Shown: positions 32,864 to 40,868 of the stretch, one piece after another
Numbering within the stretch: position 1 is the first letter of the stretch
How the letters are laid out: each line of letters starts with the position of its first letter
NCBI RefSeq assembly: GCF_001577305.1
Contig: NZ_CP014518.1
Coordinates: 434,001-498,000, forward strand
Direction of reading: 5' to 3'
DNA from: Sinomonas atrocyanea
Lineage (GTDB): Bacteria; Actinomycetota; Actinomycetes; Actinomycetales; Micrococcaceae
Length of the DNA: 64,000 nucleotides
Position numbers and translations under genes: made by a program
The notes under the pieces: model-generated
What the model saw: the letters and a program-made list of their open reading frames with translations, nothing else
Told to the model about the DNA's origin: nothing
Databases searched by the model: none

Positions 32864-34123
32864 CTAGCGGGCGAGCCGCCGCGGATCCACCGAAGGGTCG
32901 GCGAGCCGGTCGGGGTCGGGGACGAGCCCGCGGTCGATGATCCGCCGGGCCGCCCGCACCACGAGCGGCTGGTCGATCGCGGCGGCGCCGAGCAGGTGCC
33001 CGTCCGCGGCGACGAGGAACGCCGCGACAGGCACCCCGTCCGCCTCCCGCAGCACGGTCCGGGCTCCAGGGGCCTGCCGGGCGTCCATCGTCCCCACGGC
33101 CTCGACGTGCACGCCGTGCCGGTCCGACCAGAACCACGGCGCACCGACCTCGGCCGGGGCCTCGCCGAGCATCCCGGCGGCCGCCGCCTGGCCCGAGCGG
33201 ACGGCCGCCTCCCAGTGCTCCGCGCGCCGCTGCAGCACAGCTGGGGGGCCGCCGCGCACGACGGCGACCTGCCGCCGCACCCGGGTCGCGTCGCCGGCCG
33301 CGAAGACCGCGTGATGGGACGTGGAGCCGTCCGGACCCACCACGATCCCGTCGTCGGCCTCGAGGCCTGCCGCCTCGGCGAGCGCGGTGTCCGGGGTGAC
33401 GCCCACGCCGACCACCACGGCGTCGGCGGCCACCGCGCGGCCGCCGGCCAGGCGCACGAGGTGCGGGGCGGCGTCGTGCGTCCCGTCCTCGATCGCGGCA
33501 GGCGCCGCCACGAGCGTGGCGACTCCGCGCTCGCCGTGCATCGCGTGGAGCCTGAGGGCCAGATCCTCGCCGACGGCCGGCACGAGCGGGGTCGCGACAG
33601 GGTCGATGAGCGTGGCGTCCGCGCCGAGGGCCGCGGCCGCGGAGGCGACCTCGGCGCCGATGAGGCCGGCGCCGACCACGGCGATGCGGGCCCCGGGGAC
33701 GAGGACGCGGCGGAGCGCGTCGGCGTCGCCGCGGGAGCGCAGGGCGAGGGCCCGCTCGCCGCCGGGGATGCCCAGGCGCCGCGGGAGGGCGCCGGTGGCC
33801 ACCAGGAGGCGGTCGGCGCCCAGTCGCGTCCCGCGCTCCAGCACCGCCACGGGACGGTAGCCGGAGAGGTCCAGCGCCGTGGCGCGCGCGGCGACGACCT
33901 CCACGCCGTGCTCGGCGTACCAGGACTCGGGCGCGAGCAGGATCCGGCCGGCGTCCTCGGTGCCGAGGAGGTAGCCCTTGCTCAGCGGCGGCCGGTCGTA
34001 GGGCAGGCCCTCGGGGGAGACCAGGGTGAGGGCGCCGGCGTAGCCGCGGGACCGCAGCTCCTGCGCCGCGCTGAAGCCGGCGACCCCGCCACCCACGATG
34101 ACGATGCGCTCGGGCGTGCCCAC
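32864..34123 (-). CDS. Ferredoxin reductase (FAD/NAD-dependent)
   Basis: A 419-residue flavoprotein of the ferredoxin/rubredoxin reductase class. FAD fold at VIVGGGVAGFSAAQEL (residues 8-23), PYDRPPLSKGYLLG, NAD fold at VVGAGLIGAEVAS, and FAAGDATRVR. The last 90 residues match the reductase C-terminal domain (PWFWSDRHGVHVEAVG). It should pass electrons from NAD(P)H to the Rieske protein encoded 4 bp upstream on the same strand. No oxygenase is nearby, so the final acceptor is unknown. GTG start at 34123. Confidence 0.9.
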   Translation of the reverse strand: MGTPERIVIVGGGVAGFSAAQELRSRGYAGALTLVSPEGLPYDRPPLSKGYLLGTEDAGRILLAPESWYAEHGVEVVAARATALDLSGYRPVAVLERGTRLGADRLLVATGALPRRLGIPGGERALALRSRGDADALRRVLVPGARIAVVGAGLIGAEVASAAAALGADATLIDPVATPLVPAVGEDLALRLHAMHGERGVATLVAAPAAIEDGTHDAAPHLVRLAGGRAVAADAVVVGVGVTPDTALAEAAGLEADDGIVVGPDGSTSHHAVFAAGDATRVRRQVAVVRGGPPAVLQRRAEHWEAAVRSGQAAAAGMLGEAPAEVGAPWFWSDRHGVHVEAVGTMDARQAPGARTVLREADGVPVAAFLVAADGHLLGAAAIDQPLVVRAARRIIDRGLVPDPDRLADPSVDPRRLAR

Positions 34124-34127
34124 GGTC

Positions 34128-34484
34128 CTACTGGGCGCAGGCGTCGGGATCGGCGCCCGTGCCAGGGAACAGGACCACCTGGCCGTCGCGGACCTCCACC
34201 CGGTGGGTGCGGGTGTCCTCCGTGGCGGGCAGGCACAGGACCTTCCCGGTGCGCAGGCTGAAGCTCGAGGAATGGAGGGGGCACTCGACGGTCTCGCCCT
34301 CGATCCAGCCCTCGGCGAGGGAGGCGTCCTCGTGGGTGCACGTGTCGTTGAGGGCGAAGAAGCAGCCGGTCTCCGTGTGGAAGACCGCGATCGGTTCGTC
34401 GAAGCCGGACTCCTCGGGCTCCACGACCTTCGCGGTGCCCTCCTCGATCTCGTCCGTGCCGCCGACCACGATTCCTTCGCTCAT
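34128..34484 (-). CDS. Rieske [2Fe-2S] ferredoxin (own start inside a longer frame)
   Basis: An 118-residue Rieske protein with cluster ligands CTHEDASL (C49, H51) and CPLHSSSF (C68, H71), spaced as in ferredoxin subunits of aromatic-ring dioxygenases. ATG 34484 is preceded by GTGGAG and a -10-like TAGAGT, which suggests a real independent start. The frame nevertheless runs on from the upstream GH13 gene without a stop. Electron carrier between the adjacent reductase and an unknown oxygenase or other acceptor. Confidence 0.75.
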   Translation of the reverse strand: MSEGIVVGGTDEIEEGTAKVVEPEESGFDEPIAVFHTETGCFFALNDTCTHEDASLAEGWIEGETVECPLHSSSFSLRTGKVLCLPATEDTRTHRVEVRDGQVVLFPGTGADPDACAQ

Positions 34485-36266
34485 GGGCTCCACTCTAGCG
34501 AGCGCTCGGATGCTGTCCGGCCGGAGCTCACAGCAGGCGCCGCTGGCCGGGGGCTGCACCCGTAACCAAGCGTGGCCGTAGCTGCCGAGGGAGATCTCGA
34601 CGTCGCCGTCATCGGACACCCCGAGCCCCTCTTGAGGGAAGGTGCCGGACTTCAGCAGGTCAAGCAGCAGGAAGCCGCTCCAGCCGGATTCTCCGTCGGG
34701 TCGGTCGGGTCGGTCGGGTCGGCCGGGAGGTTGCCCGAGGTTGAGCGGCACGGTCACGGCCTCGGGCGAGAGGTTGTGCAGCGCGAGCATGCAGGCGTCC
34801 TCCCAGGTGTTCAGGTGGGCCAGGACAGCGTGGTGCGGGGGGTCCAGGACCCGGCACGTGCCCCAGCCGAGCTCGGGACACTCCCGATAGCGCTGGGTGA
34901 GCAGGATGATGAAGTTCAGCAGGGAGTCCGGGTCCCGCCGCGCGGAGGCGACGTTGACGTGCTGCGGCCCGTAGCCTCCTTCGGGCAGCGGGCTCACTAG
35001 ATCCGCCGGCGGCGCGGTTGAAAAGCCGGCGCTCGGCTCCGCGGTCCACTGCATCGGCGTCCGCACAGCCATCCGGCCCTCGGCCGCGAGGTCCTCTCCC
35101 ATCCCGATCTCCTCGCCGTAGTACAGCACCGGTGTGCCAGGAAGCGCGAACAGCAGTGAGTAGACCAGACGGATCCGGCGGGGGTCGCCGTCGAGCATGG
35201 GCGGGACCCTGCGCTTGAGGCCACGGCCGTAGACCTGCATCTGCGGTTCGGGGCCGAAAGCGGCGAAGACCTCTTGGCGTTCCTCGTCCGTCAGCTTGTC
35301 CAAGGTCAGTTCGTCGTGGTTCCGCACGAACGTAGCCCACTGGTTGTCCGGGGGGAGCGGCGGCCGGTCGCGGAGGGCGTCCGCCAGGGGGCGAGCATCC
35401 TGTCGGGCCAACGACAGGTACATCTTCTGCATGACGACGAAATCGAACAGCATCGTCAGCTCGTCGCCGTCCGGGCCTCCGAAGTAGTCCATCTGCTCGT
35501 GGTACGGGAGGTTCACCTCGCCCAGGAGGATGGAATCACCGGCGCGGCGTCCCATGAACTTCCGGAGCGCGCGCAGATAGTCATGGGGATTGTGGACCTT
35601 GTGGAGCTCTTCCTTCCTGACCCCCTCCATCGAGAGGAAGTACGGCACCGCATCGACGCGGAACCCGCTGATGCCCAGATGCAGCCAGAAGCCGATCACC
35701 TTGGCGATCTCGTCGCGGACTTTGGGGTTCGCCACGTTCAGGTCGGGCTGCTCCTTGTAGAAGTGGTGCAGGTACCACTCCCCGGTCGCCTCGTCCAAGG
35801 TCCAGATCGACGTCTCCTGATCGGGGAAGACGACGTCGCCCGAGGTGTCCGGGGGAGGATCGGAGCGCCAGATGTAGAAATCGCGGTACGGGCTGTCCTT
35901 GGAGGATCGGGCGGCCTTGAACCAGGGATGCTGGTCCGAGGTGTGGTTGACCACGAGGTCGACGATCACCCGTAGCCCGCGGTCCTGGGCCATCCGGATG
36001 AACTCCACGAGGTCACCGTGGTGGCCGAGGCGCCGGTCGACGCCGAACAGGTCCGTCACGTCGTAGCCGTCGTCGCGGCGGGGTGTGGGGTAGAACGGCA
36101 TGAGCCAAAGGCAGGTAATACCCAGCTCGGCGAGGTAGTCCACGCGCTCGGCCAGTCCTGCCAGGTCGCCGCAGCCGTCACCGTTGGAGTCGTAGAACGT
36201 CTCCACGTCGAGGCAGTAGATGATGCCGGTCTTCCACCACAGGTCGGAGGTGTCCGTGATGCGCAT
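34128..36266 (-). CDS. GH13 alpha-glucosidase/trehalose-synthase-like enzyme, frame-fused to the Rieske protein
   Basis: The first about 580 residues form a GH13 enzyme of the trehalose synthase/alpha-amylase type. DLVVNHTSDQHPWF, GFRVDAVPYF (nucleophile D205), LLGEVNLPY (acid/base E250) and FVRNHDEL (D318) are present. The beta domain ends at YGHAWLRV. The frame continues through a linker (ASGACCELRPDSIRALARVE) into the Rieske domain. Adding one C to the C5 run (G's at 34549-34553 on the plus strand) would give a normal ending VQPPGQRRLL and stop at 34528-34530. A fusion by one-base loss, real or technical, is therefore likelier than a designed two-domain enzyme. Start ATG 36266; an earlier in-frame start exists at 36317. 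Confidence 0.75.
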   Translation of the reverse strand: MRITDTSDLWWKTGIIYCLDVETFYDSNGDGCGDLAGLAERVDYLAELGITCLWLMPFYPTPRRDDGYDVTDLFGVDRRLGHHGDLVEFIRMAQDRGLRVIVDLVVNHTSDQHPWFKAARSSKDSPYRDFYIWRSDPPPDTSGDVVFPDQETSIWTLDEATGEWYLHHFYKEQPDLNVANPKVRDEIAKVIGFWLHLGISGFRVDAVPYFLSMEGVRKEELHKVHNPHDYLRALRKFMGRRAGDSILLGEVNLPYHEQMDYFGGPDGDELTMLFDFVVMQKMYLSLARQDARPLADALRDRPPLPPDNQWATFVRNHDELTLDKLTDEERQEVFAAFGPEPQMQVYGRGLKRRVPPMLDGDPRRIRLVYSLLFALPGTPVLYYGEEIGMGEDLAAEGRMAVRTPMQWTAEPSAGFSTAPPADLVSPLPEGGYGPQHVNVASARRDPDSLLNFIILLTQRYRECPELGWGTCRVLDPPHHAVLAHLNTWEDACMLALHNLSPEAVTVPLNLGQPPGRPDRPDRPDGESGWSGFLLLDLLKSGTFPQEGLGVSDDGDVEISLGSYGHAWLRVQPPASGACCELRPDSIRALARVEPMSEGIVVGGTDEIEEGTAKVVEPEESGFDEPIAVFHTETGCFFALNDTCTHEDASLAEGWIEGETVECPLHSSSFSLRTGKVLCLPATEDTRTHRVEVRDGQVVLFPGTGADPDACAQ
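34695..34727. repeat. 9-bp G-rich tandem repeat inside the GH13 gene
   Basis: GGTCGGGTC-like units repeat three to four times with four GGG runs 6 nt apart on the plus strand. On the coding strand they give the in-frame repeat RPDRPDRPD in the linker before the C-terminal strands. Confidence 0.7.
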
Positions 36267-36389
36267 GAGGGGACATTCCCCCCAGCGGGCCACGGGAAAC
36301 GGGCGGCGGACTCCCACGTAGGCTGCCGCCCGCCGTCGTGCGCGTCGTCCTACTCCTTCGCTCTACCACGCAGCTGCTGTCCACGCGGA

Positions 36390-37421
36390 TCAGGACAGCG
36401 GTGCCGTGGACTCCCGGACCACCAGCTGCGTGGCCAGCTCGACCCGATGTGAGTCCAGCTGTTCTCCCCGGGACTGCCGCAGGAGGGTGCGCAGCGCGAT
36501 GCGCCCCATGTCCTGGAGCGGCTGGGCGACGGAGGTGAGGGCGGGGACCGAGTCCTCGGCCAGCGCGGTGCCGTCGAAGCCCACGAGGCTCAGGTCCTCG
36601 GGCACCCGGATCCCGCGGTGCCGGGCCTCCCGGAGCACGCCGACAGCGATCGCGTCGCTGCCGGCGAAGATCGCGGTCGGAGCCTTCTCGAGCGCGAGCA
36701 GCGCGGTGAGGCCGCTGATGCCGCTCTCGGCGCGGAACCTGCCGTGGATCACGTAGCCCGCCTCGACCGAGATGCCCCGCGACATGAGGGCGGAGAGGTA
36801 GCCGTGCAGGCGTGCCTGGTTGCACTCGGCTGACTCCGGGCCGCCCAGATAGGCGATCCGCTCGTGCCCCAAGTCGAGGAGGTGCTCAGCGGCGGCCCGG
36901 CCGCCGGACCAGTTTGTGGCACCGACGCTGACCACGCCGGCGGGGGGCGGGTTGAGCGGGTCGACGACGACCACCGGGAGACGGCGGCGGCGGAAGGCCG
37001 CGAGGTGCGACGGCGTGAAGGCGGAGGTCACCACGATCAGGCCGGCTCGGCCCTCGTCGACCATGCGCCGGGCCTTGCGGTCCAGGTCGGCGCCGGGCCC
37101 GCGGCTGCTGCCGCTGATCCCCACGACGATCTCGGCCCCCGCCTCGGCGGCTCCCTCCAGGATGCCGTCGAGCAGTGCCGAGGAGTAGTTGGAGGTGACC
37201 GAGTCGAAGGCCACCTCCACGGTCTGGGGGCCATCGCTGTTCCGGCGGTGGGCCGGAGACTCGTACCCGGCCTCTTCCAGCGCCGCGAGGACCTTGGCCC
37301 GGGTGCCCTCGGCCACGTCGCCGCGCCCGTTGACCACCTTGGACACGGTCGGAGCGGAGACGCCCGTGAGGCGCGCGATGGCGGCCAGCGTCGGCTTGCG
37401 GGTGGGAGGGGCGAGGCTCAC
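36390..37421 (-). CDS. LacI-family transcriptional regulator
   Basis: A 343-residue LacI/GalR repressor. The HTH is TLAAIARLTGVSAPTVSKVVNGRG (from residue 11), followed by a sugar-binding domain with GHERIAYLGGP, AIFAGSDAIAVGVL and DLSLVGFDGT. It diverges from the sugar ABC operon, and two identical palindromes (37436-37447, 37603-37614) lie between. It probably represses both itself and that operon, being released by the imported sugar or a product. Confidence 0.92.
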   Translation of the reverse strand: MSLAPPTRKPTLAAIARLTGVSAPTVSKVVNGRGDVAEGTRAKVLAALEEAGYESPAHRRNSDGPQTVEVAFDSVTSNYSSALLDGILEGAAEAGAEIVVGISGSSRGPGADLDRKARRMVDEGRAGLIVVTSAFTPSHLAAFRRRRLPVVVVDPLNPPPAGVVSVGATNWSGGRAAAEHLLDLGHERIAYLGGPESAECNQARLHGYLSALMSRGISVEAGYVIHGRFRAESGISGLTALLALEKAPTAIFAGSDAIAVGVLREARHRGIRVPEDLSLVGFDGTALAEDSVPALTSVAQPLQDMGRIALRTLLRQSRGEQLDSHRVELATQLVVRESTAPLS

Positions 37422-37435
37422 AGCGGTCCTAGCGT

Positions 37436-37447
37436 CGAAACATTTCG
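37436..37447. promoter_or_regulatory. LacI-type operator 1
   Basis: CGAAACATTTCG, 14 bp before the LacI GTG, is the exact reverse complement of the operator at 37603-37614. Its position suggests autoregulation. Confidence 0.65.
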
Positions 37448-37550
37448 TGGAGATCAGCTTGGCGTGAGCGATGGGGCCGCGTCAAGAACTGGTTGCCCTG
37501 CTGCGGGTCTTGCGCATTTGTGAAGGTTCTGAACTTTTTCCTGCGATTGC

Positions 37551-37580
37551 TTGACCGTGACATGGATCACCTTCTACGGT
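37551..37580 (+). promoter_or_regulatory. Promoter of the sugar ABC operon
   Basis: TTGACC (37551-37556) and TACGGT (37575-37580) are 18 bp apart. The operator at 37603-37614 lies just downstream of the expected start, as for repression. The rest of the 313-bp gap is leader without a recognised element. Confidence 0.55.
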
Positions 37581-37602
37581 TGCCGTGCAGGCCGAATATT
37601 TC

Positions 37603-37614
37603 CGAAATGTTTCG
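37603..37614. promoter_or_regulatory. LacI-type operator 2
   Basis: CGAAATGTTTCG, inverted copy of operator 1, 167 bp away and immediately downstream of the operon promoter. Confidence 0.65.
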
Positions 37615-37734
37615 AGATACGGCGACTGCTGGAAGCTATCACCCCGACCCGCTGGGAAGGCCATGCTCCCGCTGTTGAGAGCGCAGGCCTCCACCCGGAC
37701 AGGCAGCCCGACCTTGGAGGATGAACTCACCACG

Positions 37735-39051
37735 ATGAAGATGCACACTCTGCGCAAGGGCTCGGCGGCGCTCGCCGCGGGCGCGCTGGCCGTGACCCTC
37801 GCAGCCTGCGGCTCCGGCGGCCCCGGCAACTCCGTGAGCGCCGACTCCGCGACGATGTGGGGCCTCACCGGAGGAAACCAGCCGGTGCTCCAGAAGTCGG
37901 TCGACTCCTGGAACTCCGCGCACTCGAGCGAGACCATCAAGCTCGACTTCTTTGCGAACGACGCCTACAAGACCAAGGTGCGCACCGCCGTCGGCGCCGG
38001 CCAGGGCCCCACCTTCATCTATGGCTGGGGAGGCGGCGTGCTCAAGTCCTACGTCGATGCCGGCCAGGTGGAGGACCTCACCTCGTTCCTCGACAAGAAC
38101 CCTGACGTCAAGGACCGCTACCTGCCGTCGGTCCTGAAGAACGGGCAGGTGAACGGGAAGCAGTTCGCGGTCCCGAACAACAACGCCCAGCCGGTGGTGC
38201 TGTATTACAACAAGGAGCTCTTCGACAAGGTCGGAGCGCAGGCGCCCAAGACCTGGGACGACCTGATGGCGCTCGTGCCGAAGTTCAAGGCCGCCGGCAT
38301 CGCCCCGTTCTCCCTGGGCGGCCAGTCGAAGTGGCCCGACCTCATGTGGCTCGAGTACCTCACCGAGCGCATCGGCGGCCCCCAGGTCTTCGCCGACATC
38401 GCCGCGAACAAGCCGAACGCCTGGTCCAACCCCGCGGTGACCGATGCCCTGACCAAGATCCAGCAGCTCGTCGACGCGGGCGGCTTCGTCAATGGCTTCT
38501 CCTCCATCGCCGCGGACAGCAACGCCGACCAGGCCCTCCTGTACACCGGCAAGGCGGCGATGATCCTCCAGGGCGGCTGGATCTACCAGACAATGAAGAA
38601 GAACGCCGCAGACTCGATCAAGAACGGCAAGATCGGCTGGGTCACCTTCCCGACGGTCGACGGCGGCAAGGGCGACCCCGCGGACATCGTCGGCAACCCC
38701 TCCAACTTCTGGTCCGTCTCCTCGAAGGCGACCGATGCGCAGAAGAAGTCGGCCGAGGACTACATCAAGAGCGGCATGTTCACGGACGCGGACACCCAGG
38801 CCCTCATCGACTCGGGCGCGGTGCCCGTGGTCAAGGGCATCGAGGGCAAGCTGCAGGCCTCGCCCGACAAGGACTTCCTGACCTTCGTCTACGGCATGGT
38901 CAAGGACGCGCCGAGCTTCACGCTCTCCTGGGACCAGGCCCTCAGCCCGGCCCAGGGGGACGCGATGCTGTCCAACCTCGACCAGATCTTCCTCAAGAAG
39001 ATCACCCCGGAGCAGTTCGTCAGCACGATGAACGCGACGATCGGCAAGTAG
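37735..39051 (+). CDS. CUT1-type sugar-binding lipoprotein
   Basis: A 438-residue extracellular solute-binding protein of ABC family 1. Lipoprotein signal with Cys25 (ALAVTLAACGSGG), then a bilobal sugar-binding fold (GAGQGPTFIYGWGGG, PNNNAQPVVLYYNKELFDKV, GKAAMILQGGWIY). It should capture an oligosaccharide or glycoside for the two permeases that follow. ATG 37735 is used; ATG 37741 is possible. GGAGG lies 14 nt upstream, an unusually long spacing. Confidence 0.9.
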   Translation: MKMHTLRKGSAALAAGALAVTLAACGSGGPGNSVSADSATMWGLTGGNQPVLQKSVDSWNSAHSSETIKLDFFANDAYKTKVRTAVGAGQGPTFIYGWGGGVLKSYVDAGQVEDLTSFLDKNPDVKDRYLPSVLKNGQVNGKQFAVPNNNAQPVVLYYNKELFDKVGAQAPKTWDDLMALVPKFKAAGIAPFSLGGQSKWPDLMWLEYLTERIGGPQVFADIAANKPNAWSNPAVTDALTKIQQLVDAGGFVNGFSSIAADSNADQALLYTGKAAMILQGGWIYQTMKKNAADSIKNGKIGWVTFPTVDGGKGDPADIVGNPSNFWSVSSKATDAQKKSAEDYIKSGMFTDADTQALIDSGAVPVVKGIEGKLQASPDKDFLTFVYGMVKDAPSFTLSWDQALSPAQGDAMLSNLDQIFLKKITPEQFVSTMNATIGK

Positions 39052-39053
39052 CC

Positions 39054-39956
39054 ATGGCGCTGACCCGCACTGCTACCCGACGGGCCCGTGAGGCGGGCCC
39101 GTCGGGGTGGCTCGCCGTCCCTGCCCTCGTGTTCTTCCTCGTCTTCGCGATCATCCCGCTCGGCGGCGTCGTTGCCCTGAGCTTCACGTCCTGGGACGGC
39201 CTCGGAGAGATCCGCTTCGACGGACTCTCCAGCTGGGTGCGCGCCCTCGGCGACCCGGTGACGGCCAACGCGATCTGGGTGACGGTGAAGGTCATGGTCT
39301 TCAGCTACGTGGTCCAGACACCCATCAGCCTCCTGCTCGGCGTCTTCACCGCCGGCCGCCAGCGCTACCGGGCCGTCCTGGCCGTGCTGTACTTCCTGCC
39401 GCTCCTGCTTTCCTCGGCGGCCATCGCCATCGCGTTCAAGGCCCTCCTCGACCCGAACTTCGGAATGGGTCCCGGCCTGGGGCTCCCGTTCCTCGCCCAG
39501 GACTGGCTCGGCAACTCGGACCTCGTCCTGTTCGTCGTCGTCTTCGTCATCGCCTGGCAGTTCGTTCCGTTCCACACGCTCATCTACCAGGGCGGCGTGC
39601 GCCAGATCCCCACATCGTTCTACGAGGCCGCCCAAATCGACGGGGCCGGCCGTGTCCAGCAGTTCTTCAGCATCACGCTGCCGCAGCTCAAGTACACGGT
39701 CATCACGTCCTCGACCCTCATGGCGGTCGGTTCGCTCGCGTACTTCGACCTCATCTTCGTCCTCACAGGCGGCGGTCCGGGCTACTCGACCCGCCTCCTG
39801 CCCCTGCACATGTACCTGACCGGGTTCAAGGCCAACGACATGGGCGCGGCGAGCGCGCTCGGCGTCGTCCTCGTCGTCGTCGGCCTCGCCCTCGCCCTGC
39901 TCCTGCAGCGCCTCGGCGGCAAGAACCGCGGCGCGAGCCAACTGGAAGGCGCCTGA
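39054..39956 (+). CDS. Sugar ABC transporter permease (MalF-like)
   Basis: A 300-residue permease with six helices. It contains the EAA loop YEAAQIDGAGRVQQFFSITLP that docks the ATPase. It begins 2 bp after the binding-protein stop. It forms the membrane pore with the next gene product. Which ATPase drives it is not shown here; actinobacterial CUT1 systems often use a shared MsiK-type ATPase encoded elsewhere. Confidence 0.9.
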   Translation: MALTRTATRRAREAGPSGWLAVPALVFFLVFAIIPLGGVVALSFTSWDGLGEIRFDGLSSWVRALGDPVTANAIWVTVKVMVFSYVVQTPISLLLGVFTAGRQRYRAVLAVLYFLPLLLSSAAIAIAFKALLDPNFGMGPGLGLPFLAQDWLGNSDLVLFVVVFVIAWQFVPFHTLIYQGGVRQIPTSFYEAAQIDGAGRVQQFFSITLPQLKYTVITSSTLMAVGSLAYFDLIFVLTGGGPGYSTRLLPLHMYLTGFKANDMGAASALGVVLVVVGLALALLLQRLGGKNRGASQLEGA

Positions 39957-39957
39957 G

Positions 39958-40857
39958 ATGGCCTCCACTGCACAAGCCCCCATGACCCAGGCACCACCTG
40001 CCCGCCGGCCCGCGGAAGAGCATCGGCGCCACCGGCTCGGGCGGGACAGGCCCAACATCCTCGGCGGCCTCGGGGGCTGGGTCTGGCTCGCCGTCATCAT
40101 CCTGCCCATCTACTACGTGGTGATCACGAGCCTCAAGGGGCAGGAGGGGTTCTTCTCCTCCAACCCGCTGCTCCCGCCCGCCACCCCGACCTTCGAGAAC
40201 TACAGCCTCGTCCTCGAGAGCGACTTCGCCCAGTACTTCGGCAACAGCCTTCTCGTCACGGTGGGCAGCGTCATCCCGACCCTCCTCGTCTCGTTCATGG
40301 CCGCCTACGCGATCATCCGGGGGAGGGGCCGGTTCCTCAGCTGGACGAACCGGCTGTTCCTCCTCGGCCTCGCGATCCCGCTGCACGCCACGATCATCCC
40401 GATCTACTGGATGATCACCCGCGCGCACCTGTACGACACCCTGCTCGCGCTCATCCTGCCCTCGATCGCGTTCGCGATCCCGATCTCCGTGCTCATCCTG
40501 GGCAACTTCCTCCGGGACGTTCCGAACGAGCTGTTCGAGTCGATGCGCCTGGACGGGGCCTCCGACTGGGCGATGATGTGGCAGCTGGCGCTGCCCCTGG
40601 TGCGGCCCGCGGTGGTCACGGTGGGGATCTACGACGCGCTCACGGTGTGGAACGGGTTCCTCTTCCCGCTCATCCTCACGCAGAGTCCCGCCACCCGGGT
40701 CCTGCCGCTCTCCCTGTGGACCTTCCAGGGCGAGTTCAGCGTGAACATCCCGGCGGTCCTGGCCTCCGTGGTCCTGGCGACGCTGCCGCTGCTCGTGGTG
40801 TACGTCGTGGCCCGCCGCCAGCTCGTCAGCGGCCTGACCGCCGGCTTCAGCAAGTAG
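39958..40857 (+). CDS. Sugar ABC transporter permease (MalG-like)
   Basis: A 299-residue permease with six helices and the EAA-type loop ESMRLDGASDWAMMWQLALP. Long N-terminal cytoplasmic stretch rich in Pro and Arg before the first helix (VWLAVIILPIYYVVI). It starts one base after the previous stop. Partner of the MalF-like permease. No ATP-binding gene follows; metabolic genes begin immediately. Confidence 0.9.
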   Translation: MASTAQAPMTQAPPARRPAEEHRRHRLGRDRPNILGGLGGWVWLAVIILPIYYVVITSLKGQEGFFSSNPLLPPATPTFENYSLVLESDFAQYFGNSLLVTVGSVIPTLLVSFMAAYAIIRGRGRFLSWTNRLFLLGLAIPLHATIIPIYWMITRAHLYDTLLALILPSIAFAIPISVLILGNFLRDVPNELFESMRLDGASDWAMMWQLALPLVRPAVVTVGIYDALTVWNGFLFPLILTQSPATRVLPLSLWTFQGEFSVNIPAVLASVVLATLPLLVVYVVARRQLVSGLTAGFSK

Positions 40858-40868
40858 AGAGGTTCTCC

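Noticed and set aside
37585..37734. 50-residue N-terminal extension of the sugar-binding protein
   Set aside because: It would place codons across the LacI operator and remove the lipoprotein signal from the N-terminus; ATG 37735 fits the signal peptide.
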